52,533 nucleotides of DNA, taken from positions 1-52,533 of the forward strand of contig CAYYNQ010000049.1 in the NCBI GenBank assembly GCA_964473105.1. The letters run 5' to 3'. The position numbers and the translations under genes are program-made. The first letter of the stretch is position 1; each line of letters starts with the position of its first letter. This document shows positions 51,162 through 52,533 of this stretch, in pieces. The notes under the pieces were generated by a model, which did no database searches, was not told where the DNA came from, and was given only the letters and a program-made list of their open reading frames with translations. Origin of the DNA: CAYYNQ01 sp964473105. Its GTDB lineage: Bacteria > Sumerlaeota > Sumerlaeia > MVZB01.

Positions 51162-52533
51162 TCAAGACGGCAGGTCTTTTGGGGCTGCTGCCCGATGGGG
51201 CCTGACGCGGTACAGTAACATGTCGCCGATCTGGTGTATAGGTTCCAGCACCAATCTGGTTTTCAACTCGGGCAAGACTGAATTCTCCAGATAATTATTG
51301 GTGTAGGGAAACCAGGGTGGATTGAATATGAGCATCCACGCTGTCCCCGATTTCTCAAAATACTTGTGTGTCTCCTCGGGCGACAAATTCCAGTTGTCCT
51401 CCCGGTCTAGCAGATAGACCAATTTGTCTGCCTCGTTTCGGGACTCTATCCCGGGTGTGGCAAGTGCGTGGGCATGGCCGTTCATCCATGAATCAACGGG
51501 ATGGCTATAGATGACCCCGATCCTTCCGGGAGAGGGACGCCAACGATGGATCAGCGCCGCCTCATAATTGCTGAATACCCAGTCGCTGGCCGGGATGTCC
51601 CGTAGCAGGGATTGAATTCTGGGAGCCTGGATCTCCATGCCGCGCTGCAGGTGATCACCATGATATTGTTCCCGGCTTCTTCGTAATTCCCCGTAGATCA
51701 GGATCACGATGATAAGCGGGCAGACCACCCGTGCGACTCGTGGGAGATGCAGCCTCCCGAACATTCCCCGGTTGAGGGTTTTGCATCGTGGGCCCCATAC
51801 CATTGCCCATGCGACTGCCATGTCAACTAATGGAATCCATAAATGCGGGAATCTGGAGGACTGGTAGAAATAAAGGCTGCAGAATAAGACGCCCGCCAGA
51901 CCCCAGGTGGCCAGGATGCATGCTGCCCCGACCCGGGCGTTCGTTCGGGTGCGGAAGAGGGGCCATCCGGCCAGCGAGACGATCAGGCATATTCCCATGT
52001 ATTGCGAATAGAACTCATCGCTAAATCCCAGAAGCATTCTTGCGTAGTAGACGGCGTTGCCGGAGGGCAGGCGTGAATCCCAGGGTTCAAGCAGGTAACT
52101 GAAATTGAAGACCTGCAGGAATTCACCATAAATATCCGGGTGCCACCAACGGTATCCGTTCATGCTTCCATCGCCAAACGCCCAGACCCGATATAGCCAT
52201 TCTGCCGCGAGGATGAGTAGGAATCCGATGACCATTCCTGCCAAAGCCGGGCGGGATCCAGGTTGTCTGGCTGAAATAACCAGGAAGCTTATCATCACGA
52301 TCCATATCCCATAGGGTGCTTTTGTGACGGTCAGAAGGCCGATCACGCTGCCCAGTATCAGGGCACGGATCAAGGGCAGGTTAGCTGAATGGCGCGTCAT
52401 CCATGGACGCGCCAGTTCAAGCATCACGAAGAATCCGGCTGTCAGTGCTGACTCAGACATCACATGTGTGGCGCTGTATACTGTCTGAGGATGTGCAGCC
52501 CACAACAGGGCGGCAACCGAGCCCGCCCTTCGG
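51162..52533 (-). CDS. GT-C-like membrane glycosyltransferase, N-terminus cut by window edge
   Basis: Reverse frame open from the window end to 51162 (about 457 codons). The reading continues past a TTG at 52505 without a stop, so the real start is outside. HPQTVYSATHVMSESALTAG is the typical loop of PMT_2/ArnT-like GT-C proteins (the part after the missing N-terminal DE region). About eight TM helices follow, then a C-terminal soluble domain (SDWVFSNYEAALIHRW, RNEADKLVYLLDREDNWNL) and QIGDMLLYRVRP at the end. Probably transfers a lipid-linked sugar to an exported acceptor. Confidence 0.75.
   Translation of the reverse strand, partial: RRAGSVAALLWAAHPQTVYSATHVMSESALTAGFFVMLELARPWMTRHSANLPLIRALILGSVIGLLTVTKAPYGIWIVMISFLVISARQPGSRPALAGMVIGFLLILAAEWLYRVWAFGDGSMNGYRWWHPDIYGEFLQVFNFSYLLEPWDSRLPSGNAVYYARMLLGFSDEFYSQYMGICLIVSLAGWPLFRTRTNARVGAACILATWGLAGVLFCSLYFYQSSRFPHLWIPLVDMAVAWAMVWGPRCKTLNRGMFGRLHLPRVARVVCPLIIVILIYGELRRSREQYHGDHLQRGMEIQAPRIQSLLRDIPASDWVFSNYEAALIHRWRPSPGRIGVIYSHPVDSWMNGHAHALATPGIESRNEADKLVYLLDREDNWNLSPEETHKYFEKSGTAWMLIFNPPWFPYTNNYLENSVLPELKTRLVLEPIHQIGDMLLYRVRPHRAAAPKDLPS

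Noticed and set aside
1..52533. CRISPR array, insertion sequence or prophage
   Set aside because: No regularly spaced direct repeats, transposase, integrase or phage structural genes were seen on either strand.

Overview
The window is chromosomal DNA of a Gram-negative bacterium, with an estimated GC content in the mid-50s percent (not counted). LpxC, FabZ, an OmpH/Skp chaperone, a SurA-like isomerase, lipobox-bearing lipoproteins and MurA imply an outer membrane with lipid A and a peptidoglycan wall. A PPi-type phosphofructokinase, the SxtJ/DUF5989/carbamoyltransferase cassette, a YfhO-type membrane protein, a PEGA lipoprotein, an NfeD-ClpP-class protease and many weak or missing Shine-Dalgarno (SD) sites would suit an uncultured lineage in or near the PVC or Hydrogenedentota/Sumerlaeota-like groups. 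That placement is inference only. I see no insertion sequence, integrase, phage module or CRISPR array.

Layout. 1-5.8 kb: partial mutL (-), an Nfu-type Fe-S scaffold gene (+), a membrane histidine kinase (-), tRNA-Gln with a near-consensus promoter and a terminator (-), and guaB (+). 5.9-10.6 kb: ankyrin protein (-), ftsH, a LysM plus degenerate LytM lipoprotein, and a small membrane protein (+). 10.8-14.2 kb: a str operon rpsL-rpsG-fusA (-) with a sigma70-like promoter, a strong rpsG-fusA hairpin and no tuf. 14.4-17.1 kb: phnD plus a gene encoding a fused PhnC ATPase and PhnE permease (+). 17.1-18.2 kb: a rhomboid protease and a frame-disrupted small ORF (-), both associated with G/C homopolymers. 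18.5-20.5 kb: an FtsX-like protein overlapping ridA, then a family 2 glycosyltransferase (+).

20.6-27.2 kb: YfhO-like protein and a lone OppC-type permease (-), divergent from a GT-C-like membrane protein, panB and nadC (+). 27.4-32.3 kb: dnaA (-), divergent from tRNA-Thr, tRNA-Tyr, rph, a CsgG-like lipoprotein, a PEGA lipoprotein and a SurA-like isomerase (+). 32.3-36.4 kb: an unrecognised 175-aa protein (-), a coiled-coil membrane protein, a GmhA/DiaA-like SIS protein and a DUF5684-like protein (+), murA (-), then tRNA-Lys and tRNA-Glu (+). 36.4-39.6 kb: pfp-ompH-lpxC-fabZ (-), an envelope cluster. 39.8-45.0 kb: an NDP-sugar epimerase-like SDR, NfeD protease, HNH endonuclease and a 563-aa exported protein (+). 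45.2-52.5 kb: SxtJ, DUF5989 and carbamoyltransferase (-), and a GT-C protein, a TPR protein and a sigma54 response regulator (-).

The strongest candidates for something new are the PhnC-PhnE fusion, the FtsX-like protein without FtsE coupled to RidA, the G/C tract at the start of the rhomboid gene with the broken ORF behind it, the HNH plus 563-aa pair, and the carbamoyltransferase cassette. Everything is read by eye; no database search or folding program was run.
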